64,000 bases of DNA, from assembly GCA_030272585.1 (NCBI GenBank), contig BSYQ01000003.1, positions 3,720,001-3,784,000 of the forward strand. The letters run 5' to 3'. Both the position numbers and the translations under genes were made by a program. This DNA is from Bryopsis sp. KO-2023. Its lineage: Eukaryota > Chlorophyta > Ulvophyceae > Bryopsidales > Bryopsidaceae. The notes under the pieces were generated by a model. That model made no database searches and was not told where the DNA came from. It saw nothing but the letters and a program-made list of their open reading frames with translations. Of this stretch, positions 1 through 17,761 are shown one piece after another. How positions within the stretch are numbered: the stretch's first letter is position 1; each line of letters starts with the position of its first letter.

Positions 1-374
1 AATCGCCTCGGTGAATCAATGATGAGAATCTCCACCATGGATCGCCTGCCTAGCTGGCATCAATAATGCGACAGAATCCCAAGTCTAGGAGGGACGACTC
101 CAGGCACTGATCACGCGCGCGTCTTGTTCGTGTTAAAACGGCCTCGTCCCTCGCCTCGTCCTGTTCCAAATCTGGTGAGAAATATTAGAAACATCAACAA
201 ATCGTTGTCCCTGTCTGGAGGTTGCAACGGGGGAAGATGTGAACAGGTGGTACTTTGGATCTATGTTCATCTGATCTTTTTTTCCAAGTGGGTGGCTTGT
301 GAAATAGCATCCCTCTCTCTCTCTCTCTCTCTGGCCACTCAAAAAAGGATTGATGATTTGATCATCAGGGCAAC
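1..374. other. Upstream intergenic DNA
   Basis: No convincing gene is seen here. The stretch holds a short CT microsatellite near 309-331 and is probably promoter and 5' leader of the desaturase gene that begins at 375. Confidence 0.4.
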
Positions 375-2522
375 ATGGCCATTCTTGCTATGAGATCCGT
401 GGTTGGCCATCCGACCTCGTTGCCACAGAAGCGAAAGCACATTTGGAATGGAAGGTTGGACTCCCCACTGCTGAGGAGAAATCCAGCAATTTTGCGACCG
501 CCGAAAGCAACCACGGAGGATCCAGTTGAGGAGTTGGCCGTAGACAGAGTTTCAAGCACAAAGGGTAGCCGGAAAGCGTTTTGTGAAGTATGTCTTGGAG
601 CCCCTTGCTTATTAAATCTATCTATCTATATATATCTATATATATATGTAGGGCTAAATCACCTCCTCGTGGACGGCCTTCGTTGGGCAAGTTTGCCTAA
701 TGCAAATTAAACATTCATTCATACATATACGAATGTGCATTATGTTGCATCCATTCTCCAACAAATGCGGACGTTTCTATATATCTGAATTAGTTTTTAG
801 GACCTTTGAACCTATAGAGTTGTTGCTATGCTTCCTCACGTTTTCGGATTGTCTGGAACGTGAACAAACATGGGTGAAAGGCATGTTGACCTGTAGGCGT
901 TTTGTAGAATGCTGAATTTGGAGCTCACGAATGTGGAGGACTGCCCACCCTTGGATCCATCGCAATCTCCCTTTCCAGCCCAACAGGCCCCGTTCTCAGA
1001 GTTGATCGTTCAGAAGAAAAGGCCCTATTTCATCGACAGAGATTGGACGGACAGCGACATAGGGTACTTGGCCTTTTTCCTCGGGATGCATGCGATCGCT
1101 TTCATTGGAGGACCGCTCACCTTCACTTGGGATGCCTTTTTGGTGGCTTTCGGCGGGTATGGTAAAACCTCTGGTATATTTTTGCCACCGATTTCCACCT
1201 CGATTTCCGCTTGCATGTCTAAAACTAGCTCAAATGATACTCAGTGAATCATGTCTTTCTGTTTTTTTTCAATTTTTACAGATATGTAATCACTGGGTGG
1301 TTTGGTCTTTGCCTGTGTTATCATCGGCTGTTGACCCACAAGAGTTTCCGATGTCCCAAGTGGCTGGAGTTTTTCTTCGTGTATTGCGGGGTGCTTTCCT
1401 TTGAAGGCGACCCAGTGGAGTGGGCGAAAAACCACAGGTGGCATCACATCCACTCCGACGAAGGGGCGGACAGACACAGCCCAAAAGACGGGATCTGGCA
1501 TTCACACATGGGCTGGATGTTCGATGAACAATTGTCAAACACTCGGTAATCTCGCCTGGCAAAGTATTGGGATGTTAGGAAAAGGTGTACCAAAGCCCAG
1601 ATCGTTCTGCCACTTCTTGAATTTGATGGGAGGGTGTAACATTATTTGAGTATCAATAATTGGCCATTCAATGGTGTAAAAATAATCGGTTTCTTCTAAG
1701 TACCAAAAAAGCCGTTCACAGTACAGTACTTAGATTGTTTGGGGTTTTCGACAGGGCGGACCAGAATGGAAACATGAGGGACAGCCTGGGGGCACCCTGG
1801 TTTTACAAGGAATCTCCAGATTTCTACAATTGGATAAGAGAAACGTACATGTACCATCAACTTGGCCAAGCTGCAGTTCTGTTCGTGTGGGGTGGAGTGC
1901 CGTACCTGGTGTGGGGCTTCGTTATCAGGATTCTGTTCACCATGCATTTGACTTGGTAAGCTGATGTGCTGAAGTTTTGTTGGGTTAGATATCCTAATAT
2001 AAAAACAACATCACCTGTGTTTTCCTGTGTTCATGATCTGGTGGTAACTGGAGGGTAAAAGACTGACAAGGCCGGCGATATGTACCCGATCAACTTCTGC
2101 AGAAGTTGAAGTTTTGGCCCCATTTCTTGTTTTTGGGACTTTTTTATGGAGGGCTGAAGTAGGCCGCCAATTGATGGCCCTCCATTCTGGTTACCCTGGC
2201 TCGATTCACTTCCATTGATATGCAAACACGGATTAAACACCGATTCCTGAACTGTAGGTTTGTGAATTCGGCGGTCCATGTGTGGGGCAACAGAGTATAC
2301 AAGACTGGGGATGAATCTCGGAACAATTGGTTGATAGCTTTGCTGGTCTTTGGGGAGGGCTGGCACAACAATCACCATGCATTCGAGTACTCGGCTGCTC
2401 ATGGGCTAGAATGGTGGCAATTCGATATGACTCATTATATGATCTCCACCCTGGAGGTCCTTGGGCTGGCTTGGGATGTTCGCAGACCCACAGAGAAGCA
2501 AAAGAGACAACTGGCAGTGTGA
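375..2522 (+). CDS. Plastid-type delta-9/delta-7 acyl-lipid desaturase (FAD5/ADS family)
   Basis: Membrane di-iron desaturase predicted to put a cis double bond into acyl chains, probably on plastid lipids. Exons are 375-587, 897-1156, 1282-1545, 1755-1955 and 2258-2522; they sum to 1203 nt and give 400 aa with consistent phases. All three histidine boxes are intact: HRLLTH at about 172-177, HRWHH at 209-213 and HNNHH at 349-353 within GEGWHNNHHAFEYSA, the signature of the plant ADS/FAD5 and cyanobacterial DesC group. The first exon is rich in Arg, Ser and Pro and poor in acidic residues at its start, like a chloroplast transit peptide. The family usually has 300-400 residues, so the length fits. 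Intron 1 is the least certain, because the nine bases GCGTTTTGT occur on both sides of it; acceptor 896 was chosen as it keeps the frame. The exact substrate and regiospecificity cannot be told from sequence. Confidence 0.9.
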
Positions 2523-3095
2523 TCAGGTCACACTTGTGTTTTCGTTTGGCATTTTCTGGTTATGTTTTTCTAATTTTGGTAATGTTCGATAGAGAAGAAG
2601 CTGGCTGTGTCACATTTTTGAAGGAAGGAGATTTTTCACGAGGAGACAATCATGCCATTTTGCGGTTTCTTGTGTTTGTAACTTGTTTTTGAGATGCTGG
2701 TGGGAAGATGCCCACCTATCTAGAATCGAACTTTTGGTTTCAATGTGGATGTCCAATAGCCTAAAAGAGCGAAAGCAACTCCATTGAGTCAGCATGATGG
2801 TCACATCCGCTTTAGCTGAAGATTGGCAGGATTTAGAACCTCCTCTGAACGAGTCTTGTGAAGCTAAGAATTTCAGCAGGGGGTTGCGCCAGATTTTCTG
2901 CCCAAGATGTTCAAATATTTCCATGTTTTAATTCTCTATTCCCAACAAGTGACCACTGCATGGAGTGTAATCAGTATTTTTTAAAAACCGATGTAAAAAT
3001 ATTGTTCACAAAGGCAACAAAAAGGTTCTGCGGTGATACGACAGCATCGCTCCATGCCGTCTCCGTGCTTCGGTTCAACCGAAAGAACGCCCCAG
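2523..3095. other. Intergenic DNA after the desaturase gene
   Basis: Presumed 3' UTR of the desaturase, then unique sequence up to the left edge of the kinase duplication. No open frame of note. Confidence 0.4.
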
Positions 3096-6000
3096 CGGTT
3101 TGTGCTTGAAGGAAAACGAGAAAACGACGATTCAAGTGTGTCTGCCTGTCGGGCGAGGGGGGATTGAGGTCCGACTGATGACGTACGACTGATCACTGAT
3201 GACGTAAGCAATCGAAACAAAAATTCGCCGCAGTGCAATTCTCCCTCTCGGATTTTTGCTCACGGACTGCGATTTGTTGAGTGAAGTGTTATCGAGGGAT
3301 TGCGCTTTCGGTTTTTCTTTTGCGGCGAGCTTGCGCTTGATATTTCGTTCCGTTCTTCAGAGGATACTTTTCCCAGGGTACTTTTCCCGGTGAGTGAATC
3401 GAATATCATCGCCAGTGCAGTGCGGGAACTGCGGAACATCGGGAAGGGTGAAAAATCTACATATCTGTATCTGAATTGTGCTTTGTTTCGACATGTGAAG
3501 GAAGTCTCTCAACAACATGAACTCCAAGGCAGCAAGGGTTCTTGCACTGTCCAAGCAGCTGGCCTCGTTTCAAAATCCGGTTCCTTCCCAAGGGTATTGT
3601 TATCCATGCATCACCACCAACCATCCTTTGTTTCCATCGTTTGTTCCACCAACTGTTTGGTTTCGCATCCTTCCCACATCCTTCAAGCAAAATGCAATGC
3701 ATTGTTCGAGTTTCCCCTTGGTTTCTTTCCTTGGCAGCTGTGTTCTCTTCTCTCAAGGCCAGAGACCTTTGTTAATTCATCCTGCCATGTATTTCCATGC
3801 TTATATTTGTATGTTTGGGGAATCGGGAAGGCTGGCCCTGTTCAGGTTTTTTCCTTCTGTTTATATATTTTTTTAAATTAAAAAAAAAATTAGAGTCTGG
3901 GAAAGTTCAGTTCAATGCCATTCCGTCCCCCCTTTTGCGAAAAAAGAATACCCTCTCTTTTTGTTGATTTATATGTCCTTCCCTTTTTTCTTTTTTTTTC
4001 ACTTTTCACTTTCGTCCTCTTGTGAAATACATGCATTATTTGGTGTTTACATGACTGACCTGTTTTTGGATTTTTTTTGCTGCCAGACCTATCGACGATA
4101 ATGGAAACGCCGCCCCGTCAGACTCATGGGTATGGTTTTCGCCCTAAAATCCCTGACTGTTATCGGGTGGACGACTCCATCGAGTACAAGGGGTCTATCG
4201 GAGTGTTGAAGGCTGCTGATTGTGACGGGGGCCCTGTGGTTTTAAAAATGCCACACCCCGACTTTCCATCCAAGAGCATCCGTGCAATTCGACATGAAGC
4301 CAAGGTTCTGTACGCGGTTCAACACCCCAACATCGTCTCCATGGTCGAGTATATCGGTGAGTCTGCCAGATTTTTTTCTGGTGCATTGCTAAAATCCCTG
4401 AAATGAGACCCAACATTAAAAATCCAGGTTTCTCAAAATGCGAACCGATAACATAACATGCCCAACCAAAAATCTGACCTATCTTTTCCCCCTACTGAAC
4501 CTGCTGGTCCCTTGATAAAGCCTGTATAATTACTTTCCCTGCCAACCCCCCTCCCCTCCCCAAGCCAGTATTATTCCAGTAAAATCCATCAGTCAATAAA
4601 GGGCAGTAAAATCCAACAGTTAATAAAGGGCAGCAACAAGCAAGAAAGTGTAAAGGATGTTGCCTGTTTTGTGTTCATTTACATATTGATTTTTTTTTCC
4701 TATTTGTGCAGAGGACAAGGACATTCTGGTGTTGGAGCGATTGGGCTGCAATCTGGACGAATATCTTGAAGAGCACGGGCAGCCCTGCCTCCGGAAATGT
4801 TTCGAAATGATGCAGCAGATCCTGGAAGGACTGAATGCCCTCCACGAACAAGGTATTGTCCATTGTGACCTTGCTCCAAGGAACTTGGTGATGAAGGGGG
4901 AGGAGTTGGCGTTGATCGACTTCGACGTGGCGAGGGAAATTGGGGATTTCTGTGCGAGGGTGCGAGAAGATGTCCCCAAGTTCCTCGAGGCGGACCCCTC
5001 CATGGACATGTTCAACCTTGGACTGGTGATGGTGAGGGTCTTTTTCAAAACCCTGCCACCATCACCATACAAGGAGTTTATTGATATGTTCTTGGAGGGG
5101 GATCCGGAACAAAGACCTACGGCGGCCGATGCACTTCAGGTATGTTCTGTTTTCTTTCTTCCTTATTTTGTTTTTTCTGCAATTATGTTTCGTTTTCTTT
5201 TTCTTTTTGTATTTTTTTGTTTGTTTTGTGTTTTATTTTTTTTGGGGAAAGCAGTGTTTTCTTATGGTTCTGTTTTTGCTGTGGTGTGCTGGAAACCGGT
5301 GCTGAGTTTGCTGATGGGTGGAAGAAGTAGCATCTGTTGATTATTTTTCTGAATTTTTTTATTCTTATTAACTTGACTGAATTAATGTTTTTATTTTGGC
5401 TGTCCTATTTTCAGGGTACTGCAATGGCGCTGGAGCAGCTGATGGAGGAGGAAAAGGAGAGGATCAAGAAAAAGAGGAAATTCGAGGACACCTACGATCA
5501 TTGGAGCATTGTCGACCAGCGTGCGGTACCAAGGCAAGGAAGGAAAAAAATCAGGAGGAGGGAATGATTTGCTTCCCCTTTTTTTTAATTTCTTTTCAGA
5601 ATTGCAAAAAGAAAAAAAAACTGCAAAGGGACGTTCGAAGGGAAATTTGCTGCGAAAAAACTGCTGAAATATATATCATCTTCTTGAACTTGATTTTTTG
5701 GAAGGGGGTTTGGAGTGTGGTGGGTCTATCTCGGATGAAACTTAATCCTTGAAAGGGGCTGGAAAAGCTGATCTTGGCTGGATTCAAAAAAACAAACAAA
5801 CATTACTTTTTTTTTCTTGTTTTCGGTGGATGATAATGAGGAGGGGGTGTCCACGAGCTTTTTGTTTCCCTTCGATCGAAACATTTTCCCTGGTTTGAAA
5901 ATGCAGTGTAGAAAAATGGATTGAAGTGAAAGTAGGTCATTTCTCAAAAGGCAGAAAAAAAAATATTTTCGGGTTGGACATGAGCCATTATTCTGGCTGG

Positions 6001-6411
6001 AAGGGGTGGGCTGAAAAATTAATACAGATTATGGATGGAGGTTTTTTCGGAAAGGGACAAAAGGGAAAAGGAGGAAAATATAATTTCTGGCGCTGTCACA
6101 GTCCTATCCGTTGAAATTGATGTCTTATGTTGATGGGCTGCCAGGAAAAGGGAAAAAAAAAACGTTTTGGTACAGGGGGAGATGATTGTCAGAAAAATTA
6201 GTTTTACCTGGAAAAAAAATAGAAGATGTATGAATCGAGGATAGTGGGAACTGAAAAAGTTCTAGGAAGAATGTCAGCGAAAAAATAGAAGATGTATGAA
6301 TGGGTTTTGTGGGAAGGGGACAGACTGCTTTGAAAAATCACAGTTTGGTTAAAATATCACATTGTGATAAATTAAGAAAATGAGATGTCATGTGTTTGTA
6401 TGTCGTACACT
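3096..6411 (+). repeat. Segmental duplication, copy A (kinase gene plus flanks)
   Basis: This block matches 49298-52436 in the same orientation, about 46 kb away. Similarity begins abruptly at AGCGGTTTGTGCTTGAA and ends near TATGTCGTACA; the sequences beyond both edges are unrelated. Introns, leader and 3' region are all retained, so this is a DNA-level duplication and not a retrocopy. Differences include a 16-20 base local repeat of GACTGATGACGTA near 3175-3207 present only in this copy, and a longer second intron (4357-4711 against 50475-50661). Confidence 0.92.
4101..5567 (+). CDS. Small protein-kinase-like protein, copy A
   Basis: Predicted 278-aa kinase-fold protein; substrate and pathway unknown. 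Coding exons are 4101-4356, 4712-5139 and 5415-5567, with an upstream leader exon that probably ends at 3593. Visible kinase elements in order: VVLKM (the beta-3 lysine), RHEAKVL (a candidate alpha-C glutamate), QHPNIVSMVEYI, HCDLAPRN as the catalytic loop with Asp and Asn kept, LIDFDVA where DFG is expected, and DPEQRPTAADAL as the subdomain XI region. The glycine-rich loop is weak (GSIGVLKAA). The tail is lysine- and arginine-rich (KERIKKKRKFED, GRKKIRRRE), which could be a nuclear localisation signal. Start chosen: the ATG at 4101, conserved in both copies; an upstream frame at 3517 (MNSKAARVLALSK) is conserved too but is out of phase with exon 2. The domain is shorter than a typical 250-300-residue kinase domain plus tails. 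Activity is plausible but not assured. Confidence 0.75.
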
Positions 6412-7413
6412 ACATGCAGCCGGTTTCTTCTTTTAAAACATTAAAAAAAAATTGGGTCAACCGAACTTGCTCTGCATGTGTGACTGAAGAGAGCAGTCTC
6501 CAGCCATCCACCAAATCCATAACTGACCACTCCTACTCTCAAGCAAAACCATGAAAGAGATCCCTGGTTGGAGCTGTCTTCAATGTAAGCCAAGTCCCCA
6601 TCTTCTCCTACTTTGAATGGATTTTCACATCAAAACAGCAGCACCATCTCCTGTTGTCTTTCTGTAACTACATCCACTGCAAAGATCTGCACTCCCATGT
6701 GAAACAGAAATGTGATCGATATTGCAACCAGTTCTGGGGGGGGGCGAAGGAAGGAGCTGCCCCTGAAGCGATCGTTAGATTAGGAGAATGATGTGAAGAA
6801 TCAATTTTCTTAGGTGCGACAATGCGCCGAGAAGAAAACACCACTGGATTGCTGATGCTCATTCTACATGGGCCAGGAGGGGGGGTTGCCCAATTGGTGT
6901 TTGTGGCTGTTGGGTATTCAGCGAATTTACTATCCTATCAAATCGATACCATAATGATATCGAGCAGAAGTGATAGCAGGATAGGATGGTAGCACTGATC
7001 TGGAAATTCTAGTAACTTGAACCCGCAGAAATATAGTATGCTGGGCAATTCTATGAAAGACTGTTTCTTGTCAGGGAGGGTGAAGCGCCCTTTCTTTTGT
7101 GATGCATTGTAGTGTGGAACCCCAGCTGGGGAGAGTTGGATGCCGATCAAGAGTGCAAATTTTTACCACCAACTGCCTGAACAACAGCTATCTAATGGTT
7201 TCTTATATGTGCCAGCACCCCGAGGAGACTGCTTCCATGACAGCGTCGGACAGGGATCCCCTGAGAAAAACCACAAAACAGCAGAGTAAAAATCGGGATG
7301 AATCATATCGAACACCAATCACAAAGACTTCTTTTCCATCCAAACCAGCAAAATGAAAATGAGGTAGAAGAAGAAAGGAAGCTCCAGTTCCAAACATCAG
7401 ATGAACATATATA
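6412..7413. other. Intergenic DNA between the duplication and the MITE
   Basis: No gene recognised. Short open frames occur on both strands without family resemblance. Original 3' sequence of the coilin gene, from before the MITE insertion, might lie here on the minus strand, but I found no supporting exon. Confidence 0.35.
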
Positions 7414-8278
7414 CTTACTCTGTCCCACAATAACTGTCCACTTATGTTTGGGGTTACAGTTCACGAGTGAGACATCCAATTGATGTGAAATTTTGTGGGC
7501 AGCATTTCTAATACACGTATATGAAGCCCACAAAATTTCAGATCCATTGGTGTGAGGCTGCGATGCAGTGACTCCTAAACCAGAAACGAAGCGAAAACCG
7601 TTTTTTCACTTTGACGACCTCTTTTTTTTGCGTACCAAAACTAGCCCAAAATTGTAAGATACTGTTATCACGCAACAATATACACTTCTTATAGTGTATC
7701 CCCAAAATTTGCTCTAAAAATTCCACCTGGCCTCTCGTGTAATGCGCTTGGCATTCCGTATCAAACTCCCATTTTCAAGGCAGCTTGGTGACTTTCGCTC
7801 CTATTTTCGAGCGAACGGGCGCGCAAAGGTCTCTTGAGTTGCGTTTCGACGTTTGCGAGGTCGAGGTGGAGCTCGCGCATTGCGCCGCTATTTTCGGTTT
7901 CAGAGGTCGACTTTCCTCGGTTTTATAGTCGTCACGATTAATGAGCGACGACATCATGCTTTACTCACTGGTTCAATTACGACGAAACTTTGTGAGCTCG
8001 CGACAGAACACCCGAGGCATGTGTCCACAAAATCTTGTGGCAAACGACGAACGTTCAACGTGTCAAAACGTTCACGGGGAGGTGAAAAAACGGTTTTCGC
8101 TTCGTTTCTGGTTTAGGAGTCACTGCATCGCAGCCTCTACACCAATGGATCTGAAATTTTGTGGGCTTCATATACGTGTATTAGAGATGCTTCCCACAAA
8201 ATTTCACATCAATTGGATGTCTCACTCGTGAACTGTAACCCCAAACATAAGTGGACAGTTATTGTGGGACAGAGTAAG
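7414..8278. mobile_element. Stowaway-like MITE with long terminal inverted repeats
   Basis: An 865 bp element flanked by TA on both sides (7412-7413 and 8279-8280), as expected for Tc1/mariner-type insertion. The terminal inverted repeats span about 7414-7609 and 8082-8278 and are nearly identical apart from a few substitutions and small indels. The ends read CTTACTCTGTCCCACAATAA, which by memory resembles plant Stowaway/mariner termini (CTCCCTCCGTCCC...). The inner ~470 bp carries no transposase-like frame, so the element is non-autonomous. The repeats are very long for a Stowaway MITE, so a foldback-type derivative of a larger element is also possible. Near-identity of the arms suggests recent insertion or conversion between arms. 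Its right arm overlaps the 3' end of the coilin reading frame. Confidence 0.88.
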
Positions 8279-11200
8279 TATATAATATATATATATGTCC
8301 ATTTTCTTCAGCATTGATTTAAGGAAATCAAGAATCACCTGCTCCGCTGCCTTGATGATCGTTTTCCTCTTGTCTGCCAGCATTTTCTCAACATCATTCC
8401 AGTCTGACCCCGACAACGGAGTCCCATCAACGCTCTTCACATCTTTTCTGCAATCCAATCCTGCTTTCTCGCCACCACCGTTCGCCGACATTGAGCCACC
8501 CTTCAAACCCCCAGATTGATGTTTCTTTTTTCTCAAGCGCCTTTTCTGGCATGGGGTCAATTTTCGATCTGGGGTTTTCTCTTGTGGGACATGCTGTGCT
8601 CCATTGTCTGCCGCAACAAACACATTCTTACGTAAAAAAAAATGATGAGCGATATGGTAGCTTCGGCAATCGCTGCAGCTAACAGTTAATACAGTGGACT
8701 GTATCAAGCCTCCGTCTTACGAAGTTGAACAAACACATGCTAGTCACTCATGGAAAGAACTTTGGGATCAGAAACAGCGGCCCCCTCATCATTTCGGACA
8801 CTCTTTTTTTTGTTGATGACTGAGTCTTACTTTGCGGAGTTCCTTGACCCTTGCTGCAGCTGGGCGCCAAAATGTTGTTGCAGGCAGCACCAGATTCCAC
8901 AAGACGCACCTGTCCCCCGCACACCAGATTCATTTCTAGGTAACCCGGACATTATTCTTTCATTTGCTCTTGGAACGATGACTAATTTTTCACATCGTTT
9001 TGCGAGGTTCTGCCCAGAACAAAAATTAATCATGCCATGAACATGGCATTCTCACTGGTTCGGGACGAAAAACCAAAACAAAACAATGCATGTCCCTGCA
9101 AAAGGTGCATGGGATTCTCCCAAGTCAAATAAACATCTGAAACCATACAAAGTTCATCAAATGCACATGTGTTTGTGAGTGCACCTCAACAAAATCGTCG
9201 AAGCTTCTGTGCAGAGCCCCATCATCCAGATACTCAGATTGAGGCAAATCCAGGCATTTCTTTCCATCATCCTCCTCCTCTTCTGCACACCTCTCCAGGG
9301 ATTCTCGGTGGGCTCTGATTTTGGGGTCGGGGTGAACCGCCAAATCTGGCCAAGGCACCAACGTCACAATTCTCGAAGTGGTGTCGAAGGCAGAAACTGA
9401 TCCATACCTCCAATCTGTCACCTGCACAGTAGGAAAAAACATAAAAAGAACTTGCATTGTATATCGATTTTCAATTCTGGCCATTGAGGTCTTCCACGCC
9501 AACTCAATCCTCAATTCATGATACAATGAAGGTCAAATAAACCAGGGACGGGAATTTCTTGATGCGAAATCTTTCTGTGAAAGAAAGATTCTGTGGCTAT
9601 TTCTTGTCACCTGACCTCAGGCGTCCAGTCCGCCCCTACTTCCAACATCTTGTAAGCCACCACATCCTTTTCAAACGGATTTCTCGTCAGTTTTGGCCAG
9701 TTATCTCGAAATACCGGAGGCTGCCGAACCGCTACGGCCGTGGCATCATCCTTGGACGCACTCATGACAGCCCTCTTTTTCTGATTTACCTCTGTTAAGA
9801 ACAAATAGAAACATCACCCTCACAAAACTCATTCAAAGACTGGAAGCATGCTGCTCATGAATCGTAGCAGATTTCGAAGTTTGGTTATTTCCCTTTTTTT
9901 AAAGGAAAAAAAACCCCTGTGTGTAACCAACCTGCTGGAGATTCCGATTCCTCTTCTGAACCAGACGATTCTTCGGAAGATCCTTCGGAAGATTCCTCAG
10001 AAGAGGAGCTGGACGAGGACTGTGCCTGTGGCGATGCTCTCTTTTTTTTTTCGGAAGAATCTGAAGAAGAATCTTCAGATGATGATGAAGATGACGAGGA
10101 GGTGGAGGTGGAAGGCTTTTTTTTACCCGAGGATTCGGATGAACTGGAAGAATCTGGCTTAGTTTTCCCCGGCTTGCTACGATTCGCCGTCCCTTTTCTT
10201 GCACTCGGTCCAGCCTGGGGAGCATCCCCCTCGGTCGATAGTTCCTCCAGTTCTGAGGACTCGGAGGACGATGAACTGGTTTGCTTGGCAGCCTCTTTTA
10301 CAGCAGATGGCCCTGCTTTTTTCTTTCCCCTGTCTGCACCTGAAAAGGGAAGAGCTCGGAGCATTCAGACGGCAGAAATCAAGAGTTGCATTGCTGAGAA
10401 TCGAAGTCCTGTGCATGCTCTGGCACCTGTTAATTCAACATGAGGGGGTTTCAATCCCTGATGAGTGCTATTGGCATACCCGAAAACATTGCTGAAACGG
10501 GAGCTTTGCCAGCGGCTTGAGAAGTACTCCCCTTGATCATCAGGGGTGTGGTTCTTAACTGTTCATTGAACTTCCCGTGTTTCTGTGCAGGGGCACTGGC
10601 AAGAGGAGGGGCTTTCCTCTTCTTGGTCAAATTCTCTTTGGATTTTGCATCTTGTGCAGCTTGCAATTCTCCTTCCTTAATTTGAAGAGGTCGTTTCTGT
10701 GAAAAAAAGGCGATTCAATGCAAAAGTTGGTGGCTACATCAAACAAGTCCAAAAAGAGCCAAAAAGAGCCCTAAAAGAAATTTTAAAAAAATTACTGCTG
10801 TGCTGAGGTATCTGTCCAAGCCAAAAATATCGATCTCCTCTCATAAACGACTTTTGTGAAAGGAAAAAAAGCAAAGGGCATTGCTACCACCCTACTCAAT
10901 CAATCCAAAGTTGACTCAACTTATGAGCCACCTTAAGCAACACGAGCAAAAAAAAAGCACCACCAAAACATATCCAAAACATTTGCTCTTCGCGGGGAAG
11001 GTGAAAAAATAGGAACACCTGGGACAATGCCTCCACCATCACCACATCTCCATCCCTCAATACTCCTCTTGTCAAAGAACCCCATGGAGCAGTATATCCA
11101 TCCACCGAGAAACGAAGCAACTCTGGCCGCCCAGTTATCCCGAGTTGTTCCTTAACCTATGGTATCGGAGCACATCAGTTCAATTCCCACAGCAAAACGA

Positions 11201-11742
11201 GATCCCCTCCCAAAGCAATGCTTGCACCGATCTGTTTTGAGGAACCTGAAGAAGAGTTGGCTGGAGACCTCACCTGTGCTGCCAAATCAGCTATTGTCCT
11301 TATATCATCAGAAATCCAAAACCTTCATTGGGAAAAAAACAAGAACAAGCCTGGTGAGAATGGTTTCGTTTCGTGGGGACGAATGTGCTTTCCAATGGCT
11401 GCGGCTTCTTACAGTGCCTTTCGTGACGTCCATCCAGCGGCGAATTTCACAGAAGGGCGAAAGTTGAGTTTCAACCGAATCGTTCCCGCTTTGCCCCCCA
11501 TTCTTCTCCAGAACAAAAAAGGCAAACGGCCCGCACGCACGTCGCGATTTTTTTTTTTTCCTATGGTTCAATCGTTGGCAGTTGTTGGCGGTTAGATCAT
11601 TGTCGGCCTGGGGACAGTCATGCAGGCAATCGTGCACAATTTGCCAGAAACTCGCTGGGCGAACACCAATATGCATGCACCTCGTTCTTCTTTCGTTCTT
11701 GCGGGCAAGCTTGAAGCGAAAGACTCCCACCGCCGCGGCACT
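8222..11742 (-). CDS. COIL: Coilin (Cajal-body scaffold protein), start unresolved
   Basis: Coilin organises Cajal bodies, where spliceosomal snRNPs mature. Exons in transcript order: 11742-11638, 11156-11019, 10696-10480, 10339-9932, 9791-9616, 9421-9185, 8909-8831 and 8607-8222; phases agree and sum to 1746 nt (581 aa plus a missing N-terminus). The first two exons give the ubiquitin-like N-terminal domain (RCMHIGVRPASFWQI, then LLRFSVDGYTAPWGS and GVLRDGDVVMVE, matching the plant SMDGFVLPP...ILKDKDIV block). The fourth exon encodes a long Ser/Glu/Lys low-complexity linker typical of coilin. The fifth to seventh give the atypical C-terminal Tudor domain (DVVAYKMLEV, DWTPE, then DWRYGSVSAFD, ending FDDFVEVRLVE). 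Basic LTPCQKRRLRKKKH and DWNDVEKMLADKRK follow. No ATG lies in frame before the upstream TAG at 11743-11745, so a short first exon is probably missed. The last 20 or so codons and the TGA lie in the MITE arm. Confidence 0.85.
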
Positions 11743-11774
11743 CTAACGGGCTTGCTTCTGAACAAGATTCCGCC
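11743..11774. promoter_or_regulatory. Inferred bidirectional promoter core between coilin and MCM7
   Basis: The coding starts of the minus-strand coilin model and of MCM7 lie about 32 bp apart, so the two transcripts must initiate within overlapping or abutting leader regions. No TATA-like motif is obvious. This is inferred from gene layout only; if coilin has a further 5' exon, the two transcription units overlap. Confidence 0.35.

Positions 11775-17761
<5,987 letters not shown>

Noticed and set aside
9919-10443. Plus-strand acidic Ser/Glu/Asp-rich frame
   Set aside because: It is the antisense of the coilin low-complexity linker; TCN/GAN-rich codons keep several frames open.
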